From Erysipelotrichaceae bacterium (GTDB lineage: Bacteria; Bacillota_I; Bacilli_A; Erysipelotrichales; Erysipelotrichaceae): a stretch of 53,429 bases of DNA. Positions within the stretch are counted from its first letter, which is position 1; each line of letters opens with the position of its first letter. The notes beneath the pieces are model-generated. The model was not told the origin of the DNA, did no database searches, and saw only the letters and a list, made by a program, of their open reading frames with translations. A program made the translations under genes and the position numbers. Below are positions 1-7,857 of the stretch, piece after piece. Location of the stretch: NCBI GenBank assembly GCA_015058875.1, contig SVBN01000013.1, forward strand, positions 1 through 53,429. Reading direction: 5' to 3'.

Positions 1-14
1 TTGGGTGTCAAAAG
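1..14 (+). repeat. IS left terminal inverted repeat
   Basis: TTGGGTGTCAAAAG matches the inverted right end at 1791-1804 with one mismatch at position 10. A further T could precede base 1, because the right end is followed by one more A at 1805. Confidence 0.75.
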
Positions 15-96
15 TCATAAATGTATAGAAGTATAGCTGAGACAAAACATGGCGGATGGTAAAATTGAATGCAGATAGGCAAAGGTGGTATTGCAT

Positions 97-1677
97 ATGG
101 CATTCAGATCGCATGTTTCAGAACAGCTGAGTTTAGAAGACAGTTTCAATAACGCAAGTAAGCGTGTCCAGAGAGTAGTGATGAACTCCTGGGCAAAGGA
201 CTTCTCTGATGTTGTGTTCCCTGCAATTAACGGGGATAGATTTAAAGTTCTTTATACGGACAATGAAGCCAGCAGACCCACCACACCTGCCAACTATATT
301 GTCGGAGCTTTATTGATCAAAGAGATGTTTGGATTAACGGATGATGAGACTGTTGAAATGCTGATCTGCGATTTAAGAGCACAGTATGCACTTCACAGCA
401 CATCACTTGAAGAACAGCCGATCTCAGACAGAACATTCTCAAGATTCAGAGAAAGACTGTATAACTACGAGCAGGAAACCGGAGAGGATATCCTGAAGGA
501 TGAAATGAAATCCATTTCTGAAACCTTCTGCCGATATCTGAATATCAACAGCAGTCTCAAGAGAATGGACAGCCTCATGATTGCGGCACACTGCAAGAAT
601 ATGTCCAGGCTTGAGATCATCTATACCTGTGTACTGAACTGTGTGAAGCTTCTGAAGGAAACAGGCAATGAGTTACTGATTCCTGAAGAAATGAGACACT
701 ACCTTGAAGCAGATGATCTGAATCAGGTCATTTACTATGCAAAGAGTGAAGATGTGGAACCCAGACTTGAGAAAGTGATCAATGAAGCCAGAAAGATGAA
801 GGAGATCATGGAGGATGATGAATGGCATACATTCTCCCAGTATCAGCTGCTGATCAGAGTACTGAATGAACAGGCAAACACCGACGGTTCCATCAAAGAT
901 AAGAAGGAAATCAAAGCAGACAGCTTACAGAATCCGAATGATCCGGATGCGACATACAGATACAAAGCCGGAAAGAATCATAAAGGATATGTCGGTAATC
1001 TTGTTGAAAGCATCGGAGAAAGCGGAGCCAGCCAGATCACTGATTTCAGCTATGATCCCAACACACACAGTGACCAGGAATACAGCAGAGAATATATTGA
1101 GAATCACTCAGATGAAACCGCGATCGCCGATGGCGCATATGGATCGGTTGAGTTACAGGAGGCGGCGAAAGAGAAGAATATAAAACTTGTTACTACAGCA
1201 CTTACGGGAAAAGAAGTGGATCCTGTCATGGCAGAGTATGAATTCAATGAAGAAGGAACAGAAGTCATCAAGTGCCCGATGGGCAATGTTCCGATCGGAA
1301 ACTCATACTATGAGAATACAGGAATGGTCAGAGTATCCTTCAAAAAGAGCGACTGTCAGCACTGTCCTCTCAGGCAGAACTGCAAAGTGAAGTTCCAGAA
1401 GAAGAGTGCAGTAGTACTTGTCTCATCAAAGATGAAGGCAAGAGCACAGTACATGAAACTGCTCGGGACGGAAGAGTACAGGAAGCTTGCCAGACAGAGA
1501 AATGCGATTGAAGGAATACCATCCGTGTTACGAAGGAGATATCACGTGGATGAGATACCGGTATTCGGGCAGATGAGGTCAAAGATCTTCTTCTACTGCA
1601 AAGTAGGAGCCTTTAATGTGGTCAAGCTGATCACGCATTTGCCAAAACTGACAGTTAATGAGATGGCAACAGCCTGA
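97..1677 (+). CDS. IS1182 family transposase
   Basis: DDE-type transposase that cuts and joins the element ends. The N-terminal part (TPANYIVGALLIKEMFGLTD, then a segment with LRAQYALH) is the DUF772-type region of IS1182/IS4-like transposases. The central KNHKGYVGNL and ADGAYGS segments lie in the DDE catalytic region. A Cys cluster (CQHCPLRQNC) followed by a block with ARQRNAIEG is typical of the C-terminal part. I prefer the ATG at 97, because AAAGGTGG at 81-88 is well spaced for it; a GTG at 85 would sit on that ribosome site. The 526-residue length is normal and the frame is intact, so the copy may be active. Confidence 0.93.
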   Translation: MAFRSHVSEQLSLEDSFNNASKRVQRVVMNSWAKDFSDVVFPAINGDRFKVLYTDNEASRPTTPANYIVGALLIKEMFGLTDDETVEMLICDLRAQYALHSTSLEEQPISDRTFSRFRERLYNYEQETGEDILKDEMKSISETFCRYLNINSSLKRMDSLMIAAHCKNMSRLEIIYTCVLNCVKLLKETGNELLIPEEMRHYLEADDLNQVIYYAKSEDVEPRLEKVINEARKMKEIMEDDEWHTFSQYQLLIRVLNEQANTDGSIKDKKEIKADSLQNPNDPDATYRYKAGKNHKGYVGNLVESIGESGASQITDFSYDPNTHSDQEYSREYIENHSDETAIADGAYGSVELQEAAKEKNIKLVTTALTGKEVDPVMAEYEFNEEGTEVIKCPMGNVPIGNSYYENTGMVRVSFKKSDCQHCPLRQNCKVKFQKKSAVVLVSSKMKARAQYMKLLGTEEYRKLARQRNAIEGIPSVLRRRYHVDEIPVFGQMRSKIFFYCKVGAFNVVKLITHLPKLTVNEMATA

Positions 1678-1790
1678 TTATCGCTGCTTTTTATCAGCGC
1701 TATGCGCAAAACATTCAACAACCTTGTGAAAATCACCATCTATTCACAAGTCACAGATAAACAGGAAGGAGACGGGTGTTCGAACTTCTG

Positions 1791-1804
1791 CTTTCGACAC
1801 CCAA
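1791..1804 (-). repeat. IS right terminal inverted repeat
   Basis: CTTTCGACACCCAA is the inverted counterpart of bases 1-14 and marks the right end of the element. Chromosomal sequence resumes at about 1805. Confidence 0.75.
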
Positions 1805-1874
1805 ACCATATATGACAGAAACCATGTAAAAAAGGAACGAAACAGGCAAATAGTACCGCAGTAAATAACGTTGC

Positions 1875-1888
1875 TGTGAACGTTTACG
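1875..1888. promoter_or_regulatory. cre-like (CcpA) operator candidate
   Basis: TGTGAACGTTTACG fits the catabolite-responsive element consensus TGWNANCGNTNWCA at all but the last base. It lies just upstream of a TATAAT at about 1900-1905 that could serve the gene at 1972, so a bound repressor would overlap the -35 region. A CcpA-type role is inference; a LacI-family operator would look the same. Confidence 0.4.
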
Positions 1889-1971
1889 ATATTCTGCACT
1901 ATAATGTATTCAGAGAGATCTACAGTTTTTGTTATCGATCACAATAAAGGACGCAGAAGGAGGTTTGCATC

Positions 1972-2247
1972 ATGTTGGAAAACAATCAGATCCGTGAGAT
2001 TGTGAAGAAAAGCAAAGAAGCCTGCTCTGACAGTCTGAGGCTTGCGGGAACTCGTCCTGGGGCAAATAAAACGCGTGATTTCCATCTGAAACTCAACGCA
2101 ATCCAGGATGAACTTCAGAGCTATTGTTCAACGCATAACGTTGTATGGGACTGGCAGGAATGGGAAGATCTGAGCCGCGAAATCGCAAGATTGTATGGAA
2201 TGCGGTATATCGGCACCGTTCGTGGTTCAACAGCTTTCCACTCATAA
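1972..2247 (+). CDS. Small protein of unknown function
   Basis: A 91-residue soluble protein that I do not recognise. It is preceded by a strong ribosome site (AGGAGG at 1958-1963) and followed by a clear terminator at 2267-2298, which argues for a real monocistronic gene. It is charged and Trp-containing (VVWDWQEWEDLS), with a predicted helical N-terminal half; no signal peptide or membrane segment is visible. It is the first chromosomal gene right of the insertion sequence. Its start is well defined, so it does not look truncated by the insertion. A TATAAT at about 1900-1905 and a cre-like site upstream suggest carbon-regulated expression. Confidence 0.65.
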   Translation: MLENNQIREIVKKSKEACSDSLRLAGTRPGANKTRDFHLKLNAIQDELQSYCSTHNVVWDWQEWEDLSREIARLYGMRYIGTVRGSTAFHS

Positions 2248-2266
2248 GCAACGGAATACATCTACG

Positions 2267-2298
2267 CAGGGAATATCATATGGATTCCCTGTTTTTTT
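2267..2298 (+). terminator. Rho-independent terminator
   Basis: CAGGGAAT (2267-2274) pairs with ATTCCCTG (2284-2291) around a 9-nt loop and is followed by seven T residues. It ends the transcript of the small gene at 1972-2247. Confidence 0.85.
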
Positions 2299-2337
2299 GT
2301 CTTTCATCGGCGGATGTTTGTTTTCCGTCAGCTGAGA

Positions 2338-2343
2338 TATAAT
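2338..2343 (+). promoter_or_regulatory. -10 box upstream of the Fe-S aldo/keto reductase
   Basis: A perfect TATAAT lies just after the preceding terminator and 8 nt before the ribosome site AGGAGA (2351-2356). The -35 region is poor, so the call rests on the -10 box and on its position. Confidence 0.4.
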
Positions 2344-2365
2344 AATCTGCAGGAGACATACAGTG

Positions 2366-3466
2366 ATGAAATACAGAGTGAACAGAAAAACAGGAGACAG
2401 GATCTCCGAAATCGGGATGGGAACATCCTATCTGTATCAGGCAGGATTTGAAAGGGGAGTTCAGATCCTGAGAAAAGCATATGAAGGCGGAATCAATTAT
2501 TACGATCTGGCGGCAGGACACGGAGATACATTTCCGATTTTCCGGGAGGCATTCCGTGATGTCAGAAAGAATGTGTTTTATCAGATTCACTTCGGAGCCG
2601 ATTACACGTCCGGAGAATACGGATGGACACTGGATCTGAAAAGAATTCAGAAGTCCGTAAAACACATGCTGGAGGAACTCGGAACAGATTATATCGACTA
2701 CGGCTTCATCCATTGCCAGGATGAGTTTTCCGACTGGGAAGAGTATCAGAAAAACGGAGTATATGACTATATTCTGGAACTGAAAAAACAGGGCATTGTA
2801 CGTCATATCGGCGTCTCTTCCCATACGCCGGAAGTGGCGCAGAAGATTCTGAATAATGCGGATGTGGATATGCTGATGTTCTCAATCAATCCGGCCTATG
2901 ACTTCGGACAGGGTACCTACGCCCATGGCAGCACGGATGAAAGAACAGCACTCTACCGCAGATGCGAGAAGGAAGGAATCGGCATCTCCGTCATGAAACC
3001 GTTCTCCGGTGGACAGCTGCTTGATGCATCGCGTTCGCCGTTCGGCCAGGCGCTCACGCAGTACCAGTGCCTGAAATACATTCTGGACAAACCGGGCGTA
3101 CTCGTCGCGCTTCCCGGAGCACAGAGCATCGAAGAAGTGGAACTTCTGCTGGACTACTGCAATCAGCCGGAAGAGAACACGGACTATTCCGTGATCGGTA
3201 CATTTGCCCCGCCGCAGGCAAGCGGGAAATGTGTCTACTGCGGGCACTGCAGACCATGCCCGATGGGTATCAATGTCGGTCTGGTAAACAAGTATTATGA
3301 TCTGACGCTTGCCGGCGACAATATGGCGGCTGAGCATTACCGGTCGCTGGAAAAGAACGCTTCCGACTGCGTGCAGTGCGGACACTGCGATTCCAGATGT
3401 CCGTTCTCGGTGAAGCAGAGTGCGAGAATGCAGGAAATTGCCGCATATATGGAGAATCTGAAATGA
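2366..3466 (+). CDS. Aldo/keto reductase with C-terminal 4Fe-4S domain
   Basis: Cytoplasmic oxidoreductase of the AKR superfamily fused to a two-cluster ferredoxin-like tail. Residues 1-270 form the TIM barrel. The tail carries C289-x2-C292-x2-C295-x2-C298-P and, near the C-terminus, CVQCGHCDSRCP, each able to bind a 4Fe-4S cluster. The active site is unusual. The usual D-T-A-x-x-Y-G reads D47-L-A-A-G-H52-G, so the catalytic Tyr is replaced by His, and no clear catalytic Lys is visible, although H116 is kept. This points to electron transfer or an altered chemistry rather than ordinary NADPH carbonyl reduction. The ATG at 2366 fits AGGAGA at 2351 better than the GTG at 2363. It overlaps the next gene by 4 bp (ATGA). 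Substrate unknown. Confidence 0.85.
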   Translation: MKYRVNRKTGDRISEIGMGTSYLYQAGFERGVQILRKAYEGGINYYDLAAGHGDTFPIFREAFRDVRKNVFYQIHFGADYTSGEYGWTLDLKRIQKSVKHMLEELGTDYIDYGFIHCQDEFSDWEEYQKNGVYDYILELKKQGIVRHIGVSSHTPEVAQKILNNADVDMLMFSINPAYDFGQGTYAHGSTDERTALYRRCEKEGIGISVMKPFSGGQLLDASRSPFGQALTQYQCLKYILDKPGVLVALPGAQSIEEVELLLDYCNQPEENTDYSVIGTFAPPQASGKCVYCGHCRPCPMGINVGLVNKYYDLTLAGDNMAAEHYRSLEKNASDCVQCGHCDSRCPFSVKQSARMQEIAAYMENLK

Positions 3467-3819
3467 GCAGACTGGAGATGCTGATAGGCGATACACCGGT
3501 ACAGGTGGAATGGGAAGACAATGATTCCGTTCATGCTCTGGAAGAAAGAGCAGGATACGGAGATGTCATTGTTCATACGGAGAAATACGGCGGATTTGAA
3601 CAGGTCGGTGCACTCGGATTCTCTCTTCCGAGTCATGACACACAGATCGTCACCGATGCCGGTGATATCATGCTGTACTGCGGGAACCAGATTGTTGTAT
3701 TCTACGGATCCAATTCCTGGGCATATACCAGACTCGGCAGGATAACGGATCGGAACAGACAGCAGCTGAAAGAACTGCTGGGAAACAGAAATACCGTCAT
3801 TACAATCAGAAACAGCTAA
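3463..3819 (+). CDS. Cyclophilin-like fold protein
   Basis: A 118-residue protein matching the small bacterial cyclophilin-like family (Cyclophil_like2 type), including LGFSLP, GDIMLYCGNQIVVFYG, NSWAYTRLGRI and a DRNRQQL-like end. The ATG at 3463 overlaps the stop of the reductase (ATGA), so the two are translationally coupled. The family often sits beside aldo/keto reductases and carboxymuconolactone decarboxylases in anaerobes, and both flank it here. No signal peptide is present, so it acts in the cytoplasm. Biochemical function of the family is poorly known; I infer no enzyme activity. Confidence 0.75.
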   Translation: MSRLEMLIGDTPVQVEWEDNDSVHALEERAGYGDVIVHTEKYGGFEQVGALGFSLPSHDTQIVTDAGDIMLYCGNQIVVFYGSNSWAYTRLGRITDRNRQQLKELLGNRNTVITIRNS

Positions 3820-3828
3820 GGAGGGATT

Positions 3829-4515
3829 ATGACAGATTTCGACAGACCGTTTACGGAGATTTAGGAAAGATTCGAACAGGGTGAAGTAAAGGAACACGGA
3901 CTGCAGGATCCGAAAATGCGTGCATTGATTGCAATTGCATGTCTGAGCGCCCAGCAGGCACGGGAAGAGCTGAAAGTAAAAACAGCAGAAGCTCTTTCCG
4001 CCGGATGCACAGTGACGGAAATCAAGGAGACCATGTATCATGCCGGTGCCTACTGCGGATATCCGCGTATTAAAGATGCACTTGCAATTGTGAATGAATA
4101 TCTGGTTTCCGCAGGCATTGATCCCAATGAGGAAGATCAGGGAACAGTGAACGCTGACAACCGCTTTGAGAAAGGTCTGGATGTACAGGTCGGCATCTTC
4201 GGCCAGGGCATTATCACTTCCATGGATGCGGCAGCTCCGGATGTGAAGCATTTCCGTACATTCCTGTCATCCAACTGCTTCGGTGATTATTACACCCGCG
4301 GAACACTGGATCTGAAAATGCGTGAGCTGATCACATTTACAACGATCATTACGATCGGCGGATGCGAACCGCAGGCAAAAGCACATGTCAGAGCGAATCT
4401 GAATGTCGGCAATACAAAGCAGACACTGATTGATGCACTGACCACATGCGTGCCGTACATCGGCTACCCGCGGACATTGAATGCACTTGCATGCATTGAG
4501 GACGTCTGCAAATAA
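3829..4515 (+). pseudogene. Carboxymuconolactone decarboxylase-like gene with premature amber codon
   Basis: From the ATG at 3829 (ribosome site GGAGGG just upstream) the frame reads 11 codons, meets TAG at 3862-3864, then continues open to 4515. A CAG to TAG change would explain it. The full product would be 228 residues with two CMD/AhpD-like repeats. The first contains the motif TVTEIKETMYHAGAYCGYPR. The second runs from LKMRELITFTT to VPYIGYPRTLNALACIEDV. The first ATG after the stop is at 3916 and would give a 199-residue protein keeping nearly all of both repeats, but its ribosome site is weak. It is either a decaying gene or one expressed by reinitiation. It is followed by a good terminator at 4528-4555. 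Confidence 0.8.
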
Positions 4516-4527
4516 TCTCACACACAG

Positions 4528-4555
4528 GCTGCAGAGTGAAACTGCAGCTTTTTTT
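4528..4555 (+). terminator. Rho-independent terminator
   Basis: GCTGCAG (4528-4534) pairs with CTGCAGC (4542-4548), followed by seven T residues. It closes the 2366-4515 operon, just before the convergent AraC gene. Confidence 0.85.
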
Positions 4556-4569
4556 GATATCCGAAGAAA

Positions 4570-5286
4570 TCAGAACCGGTTCTGCCGGAACCGGGCAGGT
4601 GTAGTCCCTGTTTTCTTCCGGAACACGGAAATGAAATAGCTCTCATCGCAGAACTGCAGCAGATGGGCGATCTCGGAAATGCTGCTGTTTGTCAGGGCAA
4701 GCATTTCCTTTGCGGCAGAGATCCGCTCATCCGTCAGGCAGCCGGCAAGGGTCTTCCCGGTTTTCTCGCGGAACAGTCTGCTGAGATGATAACGGCTGAT
4801 GCCTGCCGCATCCGCAATATCATCAATCCGGATATTCTGTGTCAGGTGTGTACGGATATACTGCCTGGCTTTTTCTACATGGATATTGTCCGTGTTCTCC
4901 TTCAAGGAGGTGCGGACTTTCTCACAGAACTGATATGCGGCATCCCGGATGATCCCGGACAGTTCACGGAGGTCCGTACTGACGGCAATTCTTTGCAGCA
5001 GCCGGTCGGCGGTCCAGTTTGCGTCATTCGGAAATACACCGCCGAGAATCGCTGCAATCATGAATGTATTGACCAGGGAGACAGCCATATACTCAGTTTC
5101 CTTGTCGTTGTCTGTTCCGATTTCACGCTGATATTCTTCCGTCCCCAGGCGGATATCCAGCGTTTTCATGAGCTGTTCCGTCTCACCGTTCTGTATCATC
5201 CGGAAATACGGAAGAATATTATGATGGGATGTGTTGAAACTGTTGTTTTCGGAATCCCTGACAATCTGATGAACCGCTGCTTCCAT
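4570..5286 (-). CDS. AraC family transcriptional regulator
   Basis: DNA-binding regulator of 238 residues. The last about 100 residues form the double helix-turn-helix AraC domain: first helix set in IDDIADAAGISRYHLSRLFR, second in SISEIAHLLQFCDESYFI followed by FRKKTGTTPARFR. The N-terminal 130 residues are the effector/dimerisation part and resemble no sensor I can name. I prefer the ATG whose first base is at 5286, because it is preceded by CGGAGA on the minus strand; an upstream in-frame ATG at 5322 has no ribosome site. It is divergent from the hydrolase operon starting at 5403, across about 115 bp, and is the likely regulator of that operon. Confidence 0.88.
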   Translation of the reverse strand: MEAAVHQIVRDSENNSFNTSHHNILPYFRMIQNGETEQLMKTLDIRLGTEEYQREIGTDNDKETEYMAVSLVNTFMIAAILGGVFPNDANWTADRLLQRIAVSTDLRELSGIIRDAAYQFCEKVRTSLKENTDNIHVEKARQYIRTHLTQNIRIDDIADAAGISRYHLSRLFREKTGKTLAGCLTDERISAAKEMLALTNSSISEIAHLLQFCDESYFISVFRKKTGTTPARFRQNRF

Positions 5287-5402
5287 AACAATTCTCCGTT
5301 CTGCAAAAAAGCATAAAACCAATATTTACAGCATGATAATTATATAACAGAAGAATGCTGTTTTTTATACTATGGTTGAAAACGGAGACAAATGAGAACA
5401 GT

Positions 5403-6188
5403 ATGAACCGGATGTTAAAAATTGCGGCAGGAGGCACAGCTCTTGCATGGATTGAGTTGTATGTTCTTGGGGCGTATGCGGGAATCGGACCTTTCGGCGG
5501 TCTGTTTCACAAAAGGAACGGAAAGCTTCCCGGCAACAGTGAACAGTATGATTTCCGCTTTCTGAAGGAGATGGCTGACAGTCCGCTGAAAGGAAAGAAA
5601 ATTGCCGTTCTCGGCTCTTCCGTATCCTATGGCGCATATGCAATGAAGCAGGCAGTCGGGGAATATCTGGCAGCACGTTTCGGATGCACGCTGACAAAGG
5701 AAACGGTCAGTGCAACGACACTGGCAGATACCATGTCGATGTCCTATGTAAAGCGGCTGAAAAAACTGGATCCTCTGGAGCACTTTGATCTGTTCATCTG
5801 CCAGCTTTCCACCAACGATGCAGCCCAGAAAAAGCCGCTCGGTGAAATTTGTGCGGATGGGGAAGCTCCGGACTGCAGAACCGTCACCGGCGCAATGGAA
5901 TACATCATCCGCTATGTTTTCCGTACATGGAACTGTCCGGTTGTATTCTTCACCGGATCGAAGTATGACAATGAACGTTATGCGGCAATGGTACAGCGGC
6001 TGTATGAACTGAAGGAGATTTACGGGATCGGTATTCTCGATCTCTGGAATGATCCGCAGTTCAATGCAATATCCGGGAAACAGAGAAAATTATACATGCA
6101 TGATCCGGTTCATCCGACCAGGGCAGGATACCGTGACTGGTGGGGACCGGAGATGGAAAAACAGCTGATGGAATACCTGAAGGAGTAG
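5403..6188 (+). CDS. SGNH/GDSL-type hydrolase, membrane-anchored
   Basis: Putative carbohydrate esterase of 261 residues. An N-terminal hydrophobic segment (about residues 6-28) looks like a signal anchor without a clear cleavage site. The nucleophile block reads VLGSSVSYG with Ser73 and with Ser72 in place of the usual Asp of GDS. The Asn block is QLSTND, and the catalytic Asp/His pair is in DPVHPTRAGY. The ATG at 5403 is chosen because GGAG at 5384 precedes it. An ATG at 5355 would need a different, weaker site. First gene of a four-gene operon: the next start lies 5 bp past its stop. It could remove O-acetyl groups from sugars; the exact substrate is unknown. Confidence 0.75.
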   Translation: MNRMLKIAAGGTALAWIELYVLGAYAGIGPFGGLFHKRNGKLPGNSEQYDFRFLKEMADSPLKGKKIAVLGSSVSYGAYAMKQAVGEYLAARFGCTLTKETVSATTLADTMSMSYVKRLKKLDPLEHFDLFICQLSTNDAAQKKPLGEICADGEAPDCRTVTGAMEYIIRYVFRTWNCPVVFFTGSKYDNERYAAMVQRLYELKEIYGIGILDLWNDPQFNAISGKQRKLYMHDPVHPTRAGYRDWWGPEMEKQLMEYLKE

Positions 6189-6193
6189 CACTG

Positions 6194-7081
6194 ATGTCAA
6201 AGGCAGGCGTATTGATCTGGAGACATGTTTTTGAATCCGGAGACGAAAAAAGAATCGCATCACAGCATCCGGATGTATCTGATCTGGAGATGATTACGGA
6301 TATCCCGTATATCGATGACGGGGAACGTGGTCATCTGCTCGATATTTACCGCCGGAAAGATCATTCCGCTTCCGATCCGGTCATGATCAACATTCACGGC
6401 GGCGGACTGTTTGCGTCCTATAAGGAAGTGAATAAGCATTTTAACTATGAAATTGCAAAGCTCGGATACCAGGTCATCAGTATCTCTTACCGCAGAATTC
6501 CGGAAACGACATTATGGCATCAGATCGACGATGTGATGCATGCACTTTATTTCATTGAATCACATCTGGAAGAATGGGGAATGACCGGGGACAGACTGTA
6601 TATTTCCGGTGATTCCGCCGGTGCGCTGCTGTCATTGTTTGCTTTATCCATCAACAGCAGTCTGAAGCTGCAGACAGAGTTCAATCTGGCCGGGACAGGC
6701 CTGAAATTCCGTGCGGCCGCAATGATCTCGATCATGCTGGATACACAGAGAAAGGACCAGATGATGGCTTTGAGCAATCAGGTCTCAAAGAAGGAAGACA
6801 GAGGAACTCCATACCGGAGATATCTGCTGGATCCTGCATTACTGCTGGAAGAGGCGGTTCTGCCTCCGGTAATCCAGTTTACCAGTGAAGAAGATCTGAT
6901 TCAGAAGGATTCCTATAAGCTGCATCATCTTCTGCAGGAAAAGAATATTGAACATGAATTCCATAACTATCCGAAGGGAACGGATCATGAACTGGTTCAT
7001 GTATTCCCTGTGATGTATCCGGAATATCCGGAAAGCGTGGAAGCATACAGCCTGATGGACAGCTTTTATCAGGCGCATTAA
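6194..7081 (+). CDS. Alpha/beta hydrolase (esterase/lipase, HSL-like)
   Basis: A 295-residue cytoplasmic esterase. It has the HGGG oxyanion-hole motif (INIHGGGLF, about residues 66-73), the nucleophile elbow GDSAG (Ser141), and a C-terminal GTDHELVH segment that supplies the catalytic His. These are the hallmarks of the BD-FAE/hormone-sensitive-lipase group, which often deacylates carbohydrates. It starts at 6194 with AAGGAG overlapping the end of the preceding gene, and the next gene follows directly. No signal peptide. It probably acts with the neighbouring SGNH and deacetylase enzymes on the same imported glycan fragment; that is inference. Confidence 0.82.
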   Translation: MSKAGVLIWRHVFESGDEKRIASQHPDVSDLEMITDIPYIDDGERGHLLDIYRRKDHSASDPVMINIHGGGLFASYKEVNKHFNYEIAKLGYQVISISYRRIPETTLWHQIDDVMHALYFIESHLEEWGMTGDRLYISGDSAGALLSLFALSINSSLKLQTEFNLAGTGLKFRAAAMISIMLDTQRKDQMMALSNQVSKKEDRGTPYRRYLLDPALLLEEAVLPPVIQFTSEEDLIQKDSYKLHHLLQEKNIEHEFHNYPKGTDHELVHVFPVMYPEYPESVEAYSLMDSFYQAH

Positions 7082-7092
7082 GGAGGATGAAC

Positions 7093-7857
7093 ATGCATCG
7101 GAAATTCTTTGTGTGGAGCTTTGATGACGGACTGGAACAGGATAGGCGGATTATTGAAATTCTGAAGAAATACCATATGGGTGCCACATTCAATCTGAAC
7201 TCCGGATTGTATGGAGAAAAGACCTGGGAAGGAAGAATCGGAAATCTCGGAATGCGTGAAGTCCCTTATGAACAATTCAATCCGGAGAAAAAACATCTGC
7301 TGAACTATGCGCCGCATTTCCGGATCCCTTATGAAGAAGTGCAGGAAGTATATCAGGGCTTTGAAATTGCATCGCATACATTGGAACATAAGAATCTGAA
7401 GAAATGCTCCGAAGAAGAAATGAAGCGTCAGATAGAGGAAGATGTGCAGAATCTTCAGAATACATTCCGACAGGAAATCACCGGCTTTGCCTATCCCTAC
7501 GGGATGAGCAGCGAAGCCTGCATTCCCGTATTGAAGAATGCCGGAATCCGCTATGCCAGAACTGTCGGAAAGAATACGGATTTCCGATTTCCGGAAGATC
7601 CGTACCATCTTCCGATGACCTGCTGGCATATTTCAAAGAACGTATTACCGGAGCTGGAACGATTCTATGAAGCAGAAGCGGAAGAAGATGATCTGCTGTT
7701 CCTGATGTTTGCGCACGGGTATGAATTTGACTTCAACACCGTGGAAAGCAACTGGAACAAGCTTGAGCGGATCTGCAGGAGCGTAGCGGAACACAGTGAT
7801 ATTATCTGCTGCTCGACAGCGGATGCTTTCCGCATGCATGAAGGAGACAATGTATGA
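7093..7857 (+). CDS. Polysaccharide deacetylase (NodB homology)
   Basis: Metal-dependent N- or O-deacetylase of the carbohydrate esterase 4 fold, 254 residues. The metal-binding SFDDG (Asp11, Asp12) and the His motif ASHTLEHKN (HTxxH) are both present, as is the later TGFAYPYG core strand. There is no signal peptide, which is unusual for a family that mostly acts on cell-wall polymers and suggests that it works on an imported sugar. The ATG at 7093 is preferred: AGGAGG at 7081-7086 would touch an ATG at 7087. The end overlaps the next start by 4 bp (ATGA). Confidence 0.85.
   Translation: MHRKFFVWSFDDGLEQDRRIIEILKKYHMGATFNLNSGLYGEKTWEGRIGNLGMREVPYEQFNPEKKHLLNYAPHFRIPYEEVQEVYQGFEIASHTLEHKNLKKCSEEEMKRQIEEDVQNLQNTFRQEITGFAYPYGMSSEACIPVLKNAGIRYARTVGKNTDFRFPEDPYHLPMTCWHISKNVLPELERFYEAEAEEDDLLFLMFAHGYEFDFNTVESNWNKLERICRSVAEHSDIICCSTADAFRMHEGDNV

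Larger units (their letters stand above)
1..1804 (+). mobile_element. IS1182-type insertion sequence, complete
   Basis: The element is bounded by imperfect terminal inverted repeats. The left end begins TTGGGTGTCAAAAG at base 1, and the reverse complement of 1791-1804 is TTGGGTGTCGAAAG, a 13/14 match. Between them lies one intact transposase gene. The left end coincides with the first base of the window, so the left flank and any target-site duplication cannot be seen. This is typical of a contig that stops at a repeated element. Just inside the right end (about 1774-1802) is an imperfect hairpin in which GGGTGT pairs with the terminal ACACCC. Family assignment rests on the transposase; the ends are seen directly. 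Confidence 0.85.

Noticed and set aside
3862..3864. Amber codon as pyrrolysine or recoded sense codon
   Set aside because: TAG ends at least one other normal gene here, and no suppressor gene or insertion signal is visible.
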